Part shown: positions 1 to 12,063 of the stretch, piece after piece
Layout: each line of letters starts with the position of its first letter
How positions within the stretch are numbered: the first letter of the stretch is position 1
Assembly (NCBI RefSeq): GCF_018294505.1
Contig: NC_057811.1
Coordinates: 29,286,618-29,350,617, forward strand
Direction of reading: 5' to 3'
Source: Triticum aestivum
Lineage: Eukaryota > Streptophyta > Magnoliopsida > Poales > Poaceae
Length of the DNA stretch: 64,000 nucleotides
Made by a program: the position numbers and the translations under genes
The notes under the pieces: model-generated
What the model saw: only the letters and a program-made list of their open reading frames with translations
Told to the model about the DNA's origin: nothing
Database searches by the model: none

Positions 1-2155
1 TTGCTCGCCGGAGTTCGACAATAGCATCAAAGTCCGACGAGGATTCTGTCGCGACCGAGGTACCCCAAGCCCTAACTCCTCCACCTTTCTCTTACCCTTG
101 TTGATGCGCATCTCTGTGAGCCCTTTTCTCTCTCGATTTCGCAGAAGGAGCATCAGAACCGTGAGGACCGAGGCTCACCGCCGCCGTGCAAAACTTCGGC
201 CACTTCTGTCCAGTGAAGTAGAAAGCTCCTGAGATCCTTACGGAGTCCATAGAATTATCCTTCACCATATCTCCACCGTTCGCTACTCCATCGACTTCGG
301 TTCATCGAATACACTCCGCTCCGCCCAACTCCGGCGAACCCTCACGGTGAGCACTCAGCCATTCCTTCAAAACGTGTTCTTAGTTGAAGGGGTATACACC
401 AATCACAGCACGCCACGTGGCAGTTTATATTGAATCCCGTAATTGATTTCCAGAAAAATGCCCAATCTTCGGAAATTCGTATCTATAAATCTATAGTTCC
501 AAATTAGGTGATTCTTTTTCCTACTAGTTCATAAAAATATCCTCTATCCAGAGAACCAAATGAAAAATATTTTTTGAAAGTTTTAAAATTTGAATTCAAA
601 CAGATCTGAATTCAAACTTCGTTAGGCCGTAACTCGAGTTTCGTAACTCCGTTTTAGGTGATTCTCTTTGCAAATCGAAGCTCGTAACATGTACTTTCTG
701 TTAGACCCAAACACACATATTTTTGCTACTGTAAAAGTTTTGTTCTGAACAGAAACTTTATTTGGATGTTTTTGAAGTTTTCCGAAGTCTTTTATTTGGA
801 TCTTTGCTTGTATGCTTATGTATGTTATTGCTTGCTTACGCTAGATCATCCAGAGTGTGAAGCTTGCTACCACGAATCTTTACAGTTCAATGAACGTCAG
901 CAAGGCAAGTTCACATTTTGATCATAATTTCCAATACTCAGTTTTTACTATGCATTAGTTTCACCCTCAAAGATTGCATGAGTAGGATTGGGAACATGTG
1001 GTTATGTTATGTAGTTCATGTGGTAGGAACCTATGACCTTTGATCACCCTGGGAATATTCGTTATATCATATATTGCTTAGCCATGCTCGTAGACGGGGA
1101 TTCGTATGTGTTATCCATGCAAGTTGCGAGAGTTAATAATTTTGGGATAACCTAAGGTGGCAACTTTAATACACATCTGGGTGGATTGTTTGGGGCACCT
1201 GGAGAAACCAGTGCTTGTCCAAGGGGAATCCCGGAGTACCCGTGTGATTACCCTAGGTCCGCCACCCAGGCTCAAAGGGATCATAAGATATTTCATGCCT
1301 AGAAACTTCCGTGTGCAGCCACAAGCCATTATGGGCTCTGGCATAGTTTAGTAAGTTGCGTGACCTCTTTTCGTGGTAGAATAGCTGATGTAGGGGATAG
1401 TAGGTGTACCGGTCTACCCAGGGTTAAGGGGAAATGCTTCTGAAAGGCTATGTCTCAATCTTCCGATCATGGAGGTGGTCGAGTCTTGTGGGGAAAAGTG
1501 TGCGGACCTCTGCAGAGTGTACAAACTAATCATGATTAGCCGTGTCCCCGGTTATGGACAGCTTGAGTATCTAGAAGTGAATTATTGGTTGATCTTATCA
1601 CTCTATTTAATGAAATTATTGGGTTACTAATAACTTGGGAATTTTGGGATTGAGTTGGAGGAACCTTCTCAATAATGGCATTTTAATTTAGTAGTAAATA
1701 AAAATTTATTCCTTTGTTGTAGGGTAAAATTGGCTTTATGCAAAATAAAACTTAGAGCCTTCACCAGCTAAATTTGCATATAGAGATAGTCTTTTCATTT
1801 ATTATTATTCTATGGTGTGAAATTGCTAGCATATTCCATGTGCTGACCTACACGGCTGCAACGTCTCATGTTGCAGACTTTTCCGACGAAGATTAAAGGT
1901 GCGATAGGTCGTTGTTCTGCACTCAGTTTGCCGTGGAGTTGGATGGACTCATTTACCTTTGAAGCTTCCACAGTTAGTTTTATTTAGATGAGCTTTGGCC
2001 ATATTATTGTAATAAATACTCTTTTGAGAACCTTGATGTAATAAAGTGTGATTGAACTCTGTTATAATTCCTCGAGTACTGCGTGTGTCAGCATACCGAT
2101 CCAGGTATGACACTTAAGCACAGAGACTTCGATCCATTTTGGGTCGGGTCGCTAC
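1..2155 (+). mobile_element. Partial long gypsy LTR, 3' part
   Basis: The segment is non-coding and ends in a motif typical of Triticeae gypsy LTRs (GGGTCGGGTCGCTACA at 2140-2155). Immediately after it, the minus-strand Athila protease reading frame resumes, so 2155/2156 is an insertion junction. GC-rich leader-like sequence (1-350), a consensus-like 5' splice donor (CGGTGAGC near 345) and an AT-rich second half suggest sense orientation on the + strand. The left end lies outside the window, so the TSD (AAGAA expected) cannot be tested. A short motif near 720-760 (TTTTTGCTAC, then GTTCTGAACAGAAAC) resembles, in reverse complement, a stretch near 31115-31150 of the solo LTR in the CACTA, which suggests related families in opposite orientation. 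Confidence 0.7.
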
Positions 2156-2618
2156 AAAGAATATCATATTTCTTCTTGACAATAGGAAGAGGAAATTCAA
2201 AACCTCCAATAGCAATCGTTGAAGTTTTTCCAATAGAATTGATACTGTGGACTTGAGGTTGTTTCCTCGGAAAGTGTACCATATGCTCATTACCATTAAC
2301 ATGAAAAGTGACATTGCCTTTGTTGCAATCAATAACAACCCCTGCAGTATTCAAAAAGGGTCTACCAAGGATAATCGACATACTATCGTCCTCGGGAATA
2401 TCAAGAATAACAAAGTTCGTTAAAATAGTAACGTTTGCAACCACAATAGGCACATCCTCACAAATACCGATAGGTATAGCAGTTGATTTGTCGCCCATTT
2501 GGAAAGATATTTCAGTAGGTGTCAACTTATTCAAATCAAGTCTACGATATAAAGAGAGAGGCATAACACTAACATCGGCTCCAAGATCACATAAAGCAGT
2601 TTTAATATAGTTGAGCAT
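2156..2618 (-). pseudogene. Athila aspartic protease fragment
   Basis: This is a retropepsin-like domain. LCDLGADVSVMPLSLYRRL holds the catalytic region (DLGA in place of the usual DTGA) and SIILGRPFLNTAGVVIDCNK is the second conserved strand with ILGRPFL. In an intact element it would process the gag-pol polyprotein. The reading frame ends within KKKYDIL at 2156, where the gypsy LTR inserted; the last codons in the open frame (down to 2088) belong to that LTR. The reverse transcriptase that should follow is not in the window. Confidence 0.85.
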
Positions 2619-3765
2619 GGTATAGTTGGTACTCCTGGATCTCCTAGTTTCTTAGGTATTCCACCTTTAAAAGTATAATTGGCAAGCATGGTGGAAATTT
2701 CAGCTTCCGGTATCTTTCTTTTATTTGTAACAATATCTTTCATGTACTTAGCATAAGGATTCATTTTAAGCATATCAGTCAAATGCATGCGCAAAAAGAT
2801 AGGTCTAATCATTTAAGCAAAGCGCTAAAAATCCTCATCATCCTTTTTCTTGGATGGTTTAGGAGGAAAAGGCATGGGTTTCTGAACCCATGGTTCTCTT
2901 TCTTTACCGTGCTCCCTAGCAACGAAGTCTCTCTTATCATAATGTTGATTCTTTGATTGTGGGTTATCGAGATCAACAACAGGTTCAATCTGTACATCAT
3001 TGTTACTGCTAGGTTGAGCATCATCATGAACATCATCATTAATATTATCACTAGGTTCATGTTCATTACCAGATTGTGTTTCAGCATTAGAAATAGAAAT
3101 ATCATTGGGATTCTCAGGTGTGTCAACAACAGGTTCCTAGAAGCATGCAAAGTCCTGTCGTTAGGTGCATCAACATTAGTTCTCTGAGAATCTTGCTTGA
3201 CTCTCTTAGGGTGGCCCTCAGGATACAAAGGTTCCTGGGTCATTTTACCCCCTCTAGTCATAACTCTAACAACATTATCATTTTTCTTATTATTTATTTC
3301 ATTGAGCAAATCATTTTGAGCCTTAAGCACTTGTTCTACTTGAGTGGTAACCATAGAAGCATGTTTATTAATAAGTTTAAGTTCACCTTTAACTCTAGAC
3401 ATATAATCACTCAAGTGTTCAATTATGTAAGCATTTTGTTTCAATTGTCTACCAACATAAGCATTAAAGTTTTCTTGTTTAACAATAAAATTATCAAACT
3501 CATCTAAGCATTGGCTGATAGACTTATAACAATGAATATCACCTTCATCGAATCTATAGAGAGAATTTCCTTTACTACCTGTGTCGGGTTATCAAGACCA
3601 TGTATTTCTTCAATAGGTGGTAAATTCTTAACATCTTCAGCTTTAATACCCTTTTCTTTCATAGATTTCTTTGCCTCTTGCATAACTTTAGGACTGAGAA
3701 ATAGAATACCCCTTTTCTTCGGAGTTGGCTTAGGAGTTGGTTCAGGAAGTGTGCAATCATTATCA
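2619..3765 (-). pseudogene. Athila gag C-terminal region, frame-broken
   Basis: This is the continuation of the same polyprotein in shifted frames. Recognisable pieces are a lysine/proline linker (3511-3774), a helical segment followed by RVMTRGGKMTQEPLYPEGHP (2809-3444), and YMKDIVTNKRKIPEAEISTM plus LGDPGVPTIPCS just before the protease (2619-2812). These are linker and pre-protease motifs of Athila gag-pol. At least two frame changes or stops (near 3500 and 2812) and another near 2615 break it. The order gag, linker, protease is preserved, which confirms the minus orientation. Confidence 0.75.
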
Positions 3766-4604
3766 TTACTCTAACATATTATTCAATAGCAATTCAGCTT
3801 GATCAATAGTTCTTCCCCTGAAAACACAACCAACACAACTATCCAGGTGATCTCTGGAAGCATCGGTTAGTCCATTATAAAAGATATCAAGTATTTCATT
3901 TTTCTTGAGAGGATGATTAGGCAAAGCATTAAGTAATTGGAGAAGCCTCCCCCAATCTTGTGGGAGACTCCCTTCTTCAATTTGCACAAAATTATATATT
4001 TCCCGTAAGGCAGCTTGTTTCTTATGAGCGAGGAAATATTTAGCAGAGAAGTAATAAATCATAGCCTGGGGACTACGCACACAACCAGGAGTAAGAGAAT
4101 TAAACCATGTTTTAGCATCACCCTTTAATGAGAACGGAAATAACTTGAGGATATAGTAGTAACGAATTTTTTCCTCATGAGTGAATAGGGTGGCTATATC
4201 ATTTAATTTAGTAAGATGTGCCACAACAGTTTCAGATTCATAGCCATAAAAAGGATCAGATTCAACCAAAGTAATTAACTCAGGGTCGACAGAGAAATCA
4301 TAATCCTTATCAGAAATACAGATATGTGAAGTAGCAAAAGCAGGGTCATATTTCATTCTAGCATTTAAAGAATTTTCTTTTAGCTTAGCTAATAGTTTCT
4401 TCAGATCATATCTATCTTTGCAAGCAAAAAAGTCTCTAGCAGTTTCTTCATCCATAACATAACCCTCAGGCACATCAGGGAATTCATATCTAGGGGGAGG
4501 ATCTTCATCATCACTTTCATCAATATTATCAGTTTCAATAATTCCATTCTCTCTAACCCTAGCAAGTTGTTCATCTAGAAATTCACCTAATGGCACAGTA
4601 TAGG
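3766..4604 (-). pseudogene. gag: Athila gag (retrotransposon gag domain), N-terminally deleted
   Basis: The frame encodes the capsid-type gag domain, including LKGDAKTWFNSLTPG and a downstream helix-rich part with the motif LNALPNHPLKKNEILDIFYN, as in Athila/Sabrina gag proteins. Gag would assemble the virus-like particle in the cytoplasm. The first codons before VPLGEFLDEQ are absent: the frame runs without a break from the LTR end into mid-gag, so the apparent upstream ATG lies in LTR sequence and is not a natural start. The frame closes at 3766, where related gag proteins continue, so a nonsense mutation or frameshift is likely there. It cannot be functional. Confidence 0.85.
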
Positions 4605-6010
4605 TGATAACCCACAAGTATAGGGGATCGCAACAGTTTTCGAGCATAGAGTATTCAACCCAAATTTATTGATTGGACACAAGGGGAGCCAACGAATATT
4701 CTCAAGTATTAGCAGTTGAGTTGTCAATTCAACCACACCTGGAAACTTAATATCTGCAGCAAAGTATTTAGTAGCAAAGTAGTATGGAACTAACGGTAAC
4801 GGTGGCAAAGGTAATAGTAGCAGTTTTGTAGTAATTGTAACAGTGGCAACGGAAAAGTAACTAAGCAAAGATCAATATGTGAAAAGCTCGTAGGCAATGG
4901 ATCAATGATGGATAATTATGTCGGATGCGATTCCTCATGCAACAGTTATAACATAGGGTGACACAGAACTAGCTCCAGTTCATCAATGTAATGTAGGCAT
5001 GTATTCCGAATATAGTCATACGTGCTTATGGAAAAGAACTTGCATGACATCTTTTGTCCTACCCTCCCGTGGTAGCGGGGTCCTATTGGAAACTAAGGGA
5101 TATTAAGGCCTCCTTTTAATAGAGTACCGGACCAAAGCATTAACACTTAGTGAATACATGAACTCCTCAAACTAGGGTCATCACCGGGAGTGGTCCCGAT
5201 TATTGTCACTTTCGGGGTTACCGGATCATAACACATAGTAGGTGACTATTGACTTGCAAAATAGGATCAAGAACTCCCATATATTCATGAAAACATAATA
5301 GGTTCAGATCTGAAATCATGGCACTCGGGCCCTAGTGACAAGCATTAAGCATAGCAAAGTCATAGCAACATCAATCTCAGAACATAATGGATAGTAGGGA
5401 TCAAACCCTAACAAAACTAACTTGATAACATGATAAATCTCATCCAACCCATCACCGTCCAGCAAGCCTACGATGGAATTACTCACACACGGCGGTGATC
5501 ATCATGAAATTGGTGATGGAGGATGGTTGATGACGACGATGGCGATGGATTCCCCTCTTCGGAGACCCGAACGGACTCCAGATCAGCCCTCCCTAGCGAG
5601 AGATTAGGCCTTGGCGGCGGCTCCGTATCGTAAAACGTGATGAATCCTTCTCTTTGATTTTTTTCTCCCCGAACGTGAATATATAGAGTTGGAGTTGACA
5701 TCGGTGGAGCCTCCGGGGGCCCACGAGGCAGGGGCGCGCCCCAGGGGGGGTGGGCGCGCCCTCCACCCTCGTGGACAGGGTGTGGCCCCCTGATGTTGAT
5801 TCTTTTGCCAGTATTTTTTATTAATTCCAAAAATATTGTCCGTGAAGTTTCAGGTCATTGCGAGAACTTTTATTTCTGTACAAAAATAACACCATGGCAA
5901 TTCTGCTGAAAACAGCGTCAGCCCGGGTTAGTTCCATTCAAATCATGCAAGTTAGAGTCCAAAATAAGGGCAAAAGTGTTTGGAAAAGTAGATACGTTGG
6001 AGACGTATCA
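4605..6010 (-). repeat. 5' LTR of the Athila-type element
   Basis: Read on the minus strand, the LTR starts TGATACGTCTCCAACGTATC at 6010 and ends CTTGTGGGTTATCA at 4605, giving TG..CA ends and about 1.4 kb. These termini are characteristic of abundant Sabrina/WHAM-type Athila elements of Triticeae. The GC-rich tract at 5690-5790 and the short open frames here are ordinary LTR sequence, not genes. The 5 bases outside the outer end are ATATG; the partner TSD would lie left of the window. Confidence 0.85.
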
Positions 6011-6014
6011 ATAT

Positions 6015-7547
6015 GCAACAACGAGTACAACTTGCACAAGCTGAAACACCTCTCTTTACTCATCGGAGAGCAGCAAATTTGGTGACTTAGTCTCTACCTA
6101 GCTTCCACTCTAGGCTTCTATGAGTTATTTTCCCACCACCATTATTATGGATAAGTATTGTGTTCTGATTGAGAATTTCCTTTTAAAGGCATTTTTGGCA
6201 TTTTTTACCTAAGTTCTGGCATCATTGAGTTTGATTTGGATAGCCAGACCCTTTGTGGATGTCGTGAACAACCATTGGACCAGACAAGTTACTTCGAGAC
6301 GAGTTGTAACTTATCTAGTTCAATAGTTTTCCCAGCATCCACCCCAACTAGGCGTGGACATTTGGTATGAGCCAAAATTTATATTATTAAATATTTTGGT
6401 TACTAACCAAAGTTGACATAAAAAGTAGGAAACCAAAAGTTCGGTTATCCGTTAATTCGGTTTGGGCCATATCCAATGAATAAGTCAGCTGCGTAGCTAG
6501 CACTTGTTGCACCCTACAATGTTATATAGCTTAGCTCCTTGCCTCCTTGACCCTAGCCTCGTGAGGTGGGACTAAACCAACAAGGCAACAAGCTGGCTAC
6601 AATATCCATCTCACTGCAACAATAGTTCCACAAACTGGGCCTTGTGTGCAGGTGTGACCAGTTTGGCCCAAAGGAGTTGCACGTGTTAGACGCCCTCGCA
6701 TGGAAATATTTAATCCATAGCGACATGGTGCGCGTGTGGGAAGCTCATTTGGGTTGTTCCTTCGCACATCCTAACCTAAGCTTGGTTTTCTTTGGGTTAA
6801 CCGTAGTAACACCACACCAACCGAAGTAAGTTCGTTAGTAGAAGCAAAAACCGAATTTTCCTGTGTAGTAGTATAAAACACTAAAAATCTAGGAGTTTTC
6901 TGGGCATCTATTTGGTCTTCTGTTCTTTGGTTTCATATGATTTTTCTGTGCTATCTTGATGTATTTACACATGTAACTATTTATTTGTTTGTAGTAGCAG
7001 AATGCCATGTTTTCCTTACCCCCTTCAAGGGCATTTCTTGTTTTACCATTGCTAGTTTCTGGATTACATTTTTCCCCTGTGCTTATGGGTCTTCCTAGTT
7101 TGGGGACACTTTGTTTGTTGTCCCCTAAATGCAAATAATTAATAGCTAAGAACACCTTAGTTTTATGTGGCTTTGAACTTGTGTTATTAATAGGGCGTGC
7201 CATTTCACATAATTTTTTATAGGGAAAACATTTCACGTTAACGTTATTGATGTTCTCTCTTTGTACTATTGGTTTTGTCTAATAATCATGCTGGGTCAAT
7301 TCAACTTCGAGCTTTTGGCACAATTTCAATAATGTTAAAGGTAATTAATGTTTACTATTTGAGTCATACAAAAAAAGCGAGATAACTTCAACAACTTTTC
7401 CATGAATGGATATTACAATTTGGTCTAACCGATGGCATTTGTTGCTCCACGGGTATCAAGGATTAAATTTCGGTCGGCTCAGATGCACAATTGGATTCTC
7501 TGCTGTAGGTTCTTCTTCCATTGTGTATGTTGTGCATGGGGCTTGTG
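6015..7547. repeat. Direct repeat copy 1 (about 1.5 kb), partner at 56369-57922
   Basis: The sequence aligns along its whole length, in the same orientation, with 56369-57922, with scattered substitutions and small indels. Shared landmarks include ACGAGTACAACTTGCACAAG near the start, TTACTTCGAGACGAGTTGTA, GTTGCACGTGTTAGACGCCC and TATGTTGTGCATGGGGC at the end. No coding frame is conserved between the copies. After removing later insertions, the two copies lie about 3.8 kb apart and flank a chromovirus pol remnant, so they may be the LTRs of a very old gypsy element. A TATA-like motif (TTATATAGC) occurs in both. Clear TG..CA ends and a TSD were not found, so a tandem host duplication remains possible. 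Confidence 0.75.
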
Positions 7548-8536
7548 TGTTGCCGTTTTTTTAGCATAGTTTCCTATGACGTTTTGTTCTTGTGGGTTTT
7601 CGAATTTGTGTTTCCTATGATGACACAAAGAAGTTGGCCTTGTAATTACGTTTTGTTCCTATGATGCTTCTGTGTGTTGAATTAATTTGCATCTATTCAG
7701 TATCAATGCTGCTACTGGGACAGACTTCTTATTTATTTATGGTAAGAAATGGAACTAATAGACGATGTATGCCGCTGTTCTGCGGACATGACTAGGGAAG
7801 GGAATGAATGAATCCTCCTTTTTTGAGGAAACAGTGGAGCGAATTCTTCTTTTATGCTAAGGGGTTGAGCATACATGCGACGCATGTGCTTGGGCACTGA
7901 TGGAATGAATCGTCGCTCTTCTTTATGCACAAGAAAACTGAATGATCCGCAAGAAGCACCTTGGTTCTCTGAGGTCGCTATGACCGCGATTCTCTCCGTC
8001 GTGCTCAACTTTGACGGATCATGCTCTTCAAGCATTTGAGTCTGCTCCCACCGTGAAATCAGGGATGTTGTGAGGCACAAATTTTTTTTCTCAAATAAGA
8101 GCAACTCCAGCAGTGTCAAACGTTATACTTCTAATGCACATAATTTCACCATAATAAAACCCGGAGTTTCTAACACCATAATTTAAAATCAAATTCAAAA
8201 TTTCCATTCAACATCACATTGCAAAATTTTCATTCAAAATCACATTGTGAAATTGCCATTCAGTATCACAAAGCCATGCAAATCTGACATTCATTCACAT
8301 AGCAATATTTACGTTCATTCACAAATAGAAAAATTCACACATTCAATTACACACTGCAAACAGGACATGAAAAAAATGAATTAAAATATCTGTCTAATTA
8401 AATCTCCGAATTCCATCTTCCTCCCATTCTCTCACTGTCATCTACTCGGTAGCAACGCCCAACAGCAAAAATGAACTACAACTGGATCCCTCTCGCACAA
8501 TTTGGGTACAATTCTTCAAGCCACGCGGCAATCTGA
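7548..8536. other. Unassigned sequence between repeat copy 1 and the pol remnant
   Basis: I see no convincing gene. The minus-strand frame at 7733-8119 has no recognisable domain and its codons look random. The part at 8160-8350 is AT-rich with an imperfect short tandem pattern built around ATTCAAAATCACATTG. If the flanking repeats are LTRs, this would be the 5' internal region of a heavily deleted element. Confidence 0.4.
8190..8295. repeat. Short imperfect tandem repeat (about 33-bp unit)
   Basis: Three to four degenerate copies of a unit resembling TTTTCATTCAAAATCACATT lie head to tail, with weaker CATTCA echoes to about 8350. No function is evident. Confidence 0.5.
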
Positions 8537-9260
8537 ATGTCTCCAATGAAGGCCATGTACGGGCGAGAGCCTCTTGCCATAGGAGAATCGCAACTTCTAT
8601 GGCGTGCACAGTTTTGGTGTTGCAATCATGGCTCGCTGGCGCTGCAATCATGTCTCGACAAGCAAGCAACCATGCAGGACCTCCTCCAACAGCATTTGCA
8701 ATGTGCCCGGCTATGCATGAAGCACCAAGCTGACAAGAAGCGCTCTGATTGCACCTTCTCCTTGTGTGAGCAAGTCTTCCTCAGGCACCAGCTGTACATC
8801 CGAACCTCCATTGACAATCGTGTGAACCAGAAGCTAGTTTTCCGCTACTATGGGCCCTATGACATCATCCCCCAGGTCAACGACGTGGCGTACAAAGCTG
8901 AAGCTGCCATAGCGTGCGTGCAGCCTGTTTTCCACGTGTCCCATCTTCACTGCGCCCTGCTTCCAGGTACTACCATCGAGCCATAACTGCTAGTAGCGTC
9001 TGCCGTCCCCGCTGCCCCATCTGCCATCATATGTGGCTGCTGGAAGCGCATGAACGGTGCCATGGTCTAGTAGGTCCTCATCCACTGGTCTGACCGCGCC
9101 GACGTGAATGACACCTGGGAGAACAAGGCAAAGCTGCAAGCTTGATTCCTTGATGTCGAGGCTTGGGGATAAGCATCTTCGCAAGGAGAGGGGGATGTCA
9201 GCACCACTGACATCCGGGCCCCAGCTGATAGTGCTTCCACGGCCTCGCGGCCTGCTTGGC
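8537..9260 (+). pseudogene. Chromovirus (Ty3/gypsy) integrase C-terminus and chromodomain remnant
   Basis: The frame at 8537-8986 shows SPMKAMYGREP, the conserved integrase tail motif, then VNQKLVFRYYGPYDIIPQVN and QPVFHVSHLHCALLPG, which match the C-terminal integrase (GPY/F) module of plant chromoviruses. Past the stop at 8984-8986, further frames give VLIHWSDRADVNDTWEN and a following DVEAWG, a typical chromodomain core interrupted by stops. In a live element the integrase inserts cDNA and the chromodomain steers integration to heterochromatin. The reverse transcriptase, RNase H and integrase core that should precede are missing. Angela A inserted just downstream, at 9371. Confidence 0.8.
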
Positions 9261-9371
9261 CTGAAGGCAGCGGAGGTCCAACCCAAGAGTGCCCTAAATG
9301 GGCATGAGCCACCTGCTGTCCACCTACTTACCTGGTTGGCGAGACAGAGGAACGCATGCAGTGGATCAACG

Positions 9372-11124
9372 TGAAGGAAATATGTCCTAGAGGCAATAAT
9401 AAGGTTGTTATTTATATTTCCTTATATCATGATAAATGTTTATTATTCATGCTAGAAGTGTATTAATCGGAATTTTAGTACATGTGTGAATACATAGACA
9501 AAACAGAAGGTCGCTAGTATGCCTCTACTTGACTAGCTCGTTAATCAAAGATGGTTAAGTTTCCTGACCATAGATATGTGTTGTCATTTGATGAACGGGA
9601 TGACATCATTAGGAGAATGATGTGATGGACAAGACGCATCCGTTAGCTTAGCATGTTGATCGTCCAGTCTTATTGCTATTGCTTTCTTCATGACTTATAC
9701 ATATTCCTTTGACTATGAGATTATACAACTCCCGAATACCGGAGGAACATCTTGTGTGCTATTAAACGTCACAACGTAACTGGGTGATTATAAAGATGCA
9801 CTACAAGTGTCTCCGAAGGTGTTTGTTGGGTTGGCATAGATCGAGATTAGGATTTGTCACTCCGAGTATCAGAGAGGTATCTCTGGGCCCTCTCGGTAAT
9901 GCACATCACTATAAGCCTTGCAAGCAATGTGACTAATGAGTTAGTTGCGGGATGATGCATTACGAAACGAGTCAAGAGACTTGCCGGTAACGAGATTGAA
10001 CTAGGTATGAGGATACCGACGATCGAATCTCGGGCAAGTAACATACCGATGACAAAGGGAATGACGTATGTTGTTATGCTGTTTGACCGATAAAGATCTT
10101 CGTAGAATATGTAGGAACCAATATGAGCATCTAGATTCCTCTATTGGTTATTGACCGGAGATGTGTCCCGGTCATGTCTACATAGTTCTCGAACCCGTAG
10201 GGTCCGCACGCTTAACGTTCGATGATGATTTATATTATGAGTTATGTGTTTTGGTGACCGAAGTTTGTTTGGAGTCCTGGATGAGATCACGGACATGACG
10301 AGGAGTCTCGAAATGGTCGAGAGGTAAAGATTGATATATTGGAAGGTAGTATTAGGACACCGGAAGGGTTCCGGAGTGTATCAGGTACATACCGATGTAC
10401 CGGAGGGGTTACCGGAACACCCCGGGGAAAGATATGGGCCATATGGGCCATAGGAGGGAGGCTAACTAGCCCACAAGGGTTGGTGTGCGCCCCACAAGGG
10501 AGGAGGCCGAATTGGATTAGGGAAGGGGGCGCCACCCCCTTTCCTTCTCCTACTCCCTCTCCTTTCCCCCTTCCCCCCTCCATGAGAAAGAAAAGAAGGG
10601 GGGCCGAATCCTACAAGGACTAGGAGTCCTAGTAGGACTCCCCCCTTATGGCATGCCCCCTAGGGCCGACCTCCTCCCTCTCCCGCCTTTATATACGTGG
10701 GCATGTCACCCCGTGGAGACACAACAATTGTTCCAAGCCGTGTGCGGCGTCTCCCTCCACGGTTTACTCCTCCGGTCATATTCATGTATTGTTTAGGCAA
10801 AGCCCTGCGCGGATCACATCACCAAGACCGTCGCCATGCCGTCGTGCTGACGGAACTCTCCCTTGAGCCTCTGCTGGATCAAGAGTTCGAGGGACGTCAT
10901 TGAGTTGAACGTGTGCTGAACACGGAGGTGCCGTACGTTCGGTACTTGGATCGGTTGGATCATGAAGACGTTCGACTAAATCAACCGCATTAACATAACG
11001 CTTCCGCTTTCGGTCTACGAGGGTATGTGGACACACTCTCCCCGTCTTGTTGCTATGCATCTCCTAGATAGATCTTGGGTGATCGTAGGAATTTTTTTGA
11101 AATTGCATGCTACATTCCCCAACA
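9372..11124 (+). repeat. 5' LTR of Angela-type element A
   Basis: Starts TGAAGGAAATATGTCC and ends CATTCCCCAACA. A TATA box (TTTATATAC) lies at 10688-10696, giving the expected U3-R-U5 layout. About 60-80 bases upstream is a hairpin-forming tract around AGGACTAGGAGTCCTAGTAGG. GC-rich open frames in the 10300-10900 part are LTR sequence, not genes. Confidence 0.95.
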
Positions 11125-11125
11125 G

Positions 11126-11144
11126 TGGCATTCGAGCCAAGTCT
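11126..11144 (+). other. Primer-binding site of Angela-type element A
   Basis: TGGCATTCGAGCC begins one base after the LTR. It differs at a few positions from the initiator-Met site TGGTATCAGAGCC used by this family; element B has TGGCATCCGAGCC at the same place. Confidence 0.75.
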
Positions 11145-11544
11145 ATGCGTAGATGATATGTACGAGTAGAACACAATGAGTTGTGGGCGATAATAGTCAT
11201 ACTGCTTACCCACCAATGTCTTACTTTGATTCGGTGGTATTGTTGGATGAAGCGGCCCGGACCGACATTACATGACGACGTCCATGAGACTGGTTCTACC
11301 GACGTGCTTTGCACACAGGTGGCTGGCGGGTTCCTGTTTCTCCAACTTTAGTTGAATCGAGTTTGACAATAGTCGGTCCTTGTTGAAGGTTAAAACAACA
11401 CACTTGATGAAAAATCGTTGTGGTTTTGATGCGTAGGTAAGAACGGTTCTTGCTAGAAGCCTGTAGCAGCCATGTAAAACTTGCAACAACAAAGTAGAGG
11501 ACGTCTAACTTGTTTTTGCAGGGCATGTTGTGATGTGATATGGT
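11145..11544 (+). other. Angela A untranslated leader, first part
   Basis: Non-coding leader between the primer-binding site and gag. It aligns with 62367-62766 of element B (for example GTTGTGGGCGATAATAGTCA and AACTTGTTTTTGCAGGGCAT). Short frames on either strand here are not genes. It is interrupted at 11544 by the Fatima-type element and resumes at 20662. Confidence 0.9.
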
Positions 11545-12015
11545 TGAGGGAATCCTGGATTAGGGGGTCCTCGGACAGCCGGACTATATAATTTGGCCGG
11601 ACTGTTGGACTATGAAGATACAAGATTGAAGACATCGTCCCGTGTCTGGATGGGACTCTCCTTTGCGTGGAAGGCAAGCTTGGCAATTCGGATATATAGA
11701 TCTCCTCCCTTGTAACCGACTCTGTGTAACCCAAGCCCCCTCCAGTGTCTATATAAACCGGAGGGTTTAGTCCGTAGGACAAAAACAATCATAACCATAG
11801 GCTAGCTTCTAGGTTTTAGCCTCTACGATCTCGTGGTAGATCAACTCTTGTAATACTCATATCATCAAGATCAATCAAGCAGGAAGTAGGGTATTACCTC
11901 CATCGAGAGGGCCCGAACCTGGGTAAACATTGTGTCCCCCGCCTCCTGTTACCATCCGCCTTAGACGCACAGTTCGGGACCCCCTACCCGAGATCCGCCG
12001 GTTTTGGCACCGACA
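11545..12015 (+). repeat. 5' LTR of Fatima-type element
   Basis: Starts TGAGGGAATCCTGGATTAGG and ends TTTTGGCACCGACA; 471 bp. The TATA box TATATAAA is at 11750-11757. It is followed by TTGGTGCTTTCATTGAGAG, where the primer-binding site should lie; I did not assign the tRNA. Confidence 0.95.
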
Positions 12016-12063
12016 TTGGTGCTTTCATTGAGAGTTCCACTGTGCCGTGACGATAAAGGCTTG

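Larger units (their letters stand above)
2156..6010 (-). mobile_element. Truncated Athila-type (Sabrina/WHAM-like) gypsy element
   Basis: A minus-strand element made of a 5' LTR (4605-6010) followed by gag and protease remains (2156-4604). The reverse transcriptase and everything downstream lie beyond the gypsy LTR inserted at 2155, outside the window. Its right end at 6010 abuts unrelated host repeat sequence. The primer-binding site, 5' leader and gag start are missing, because the inner LTR end joins directly to the middle of gag at 4604/4605. The element is therefore defective twice over: a 5' internal deletion and a later insertion into the protease region. The family name is from memory. 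Confidence 0.8.

Noticed and set aside
4605..6010. Interpretation as a solo LTR (flanks ATAGG / ATATG, 4 of 5 match)
   Set aside because: The left side is gag but the right side is unrelated host repeat, so the flanks are not two halves of one site; a 5' LTR with an adjoining deletion fits better.
7733..8119. Minus-strand 128-codon frame as a host gene
   Set aside because: No domain, promoter or splice support, and it lies between repeat remnants.
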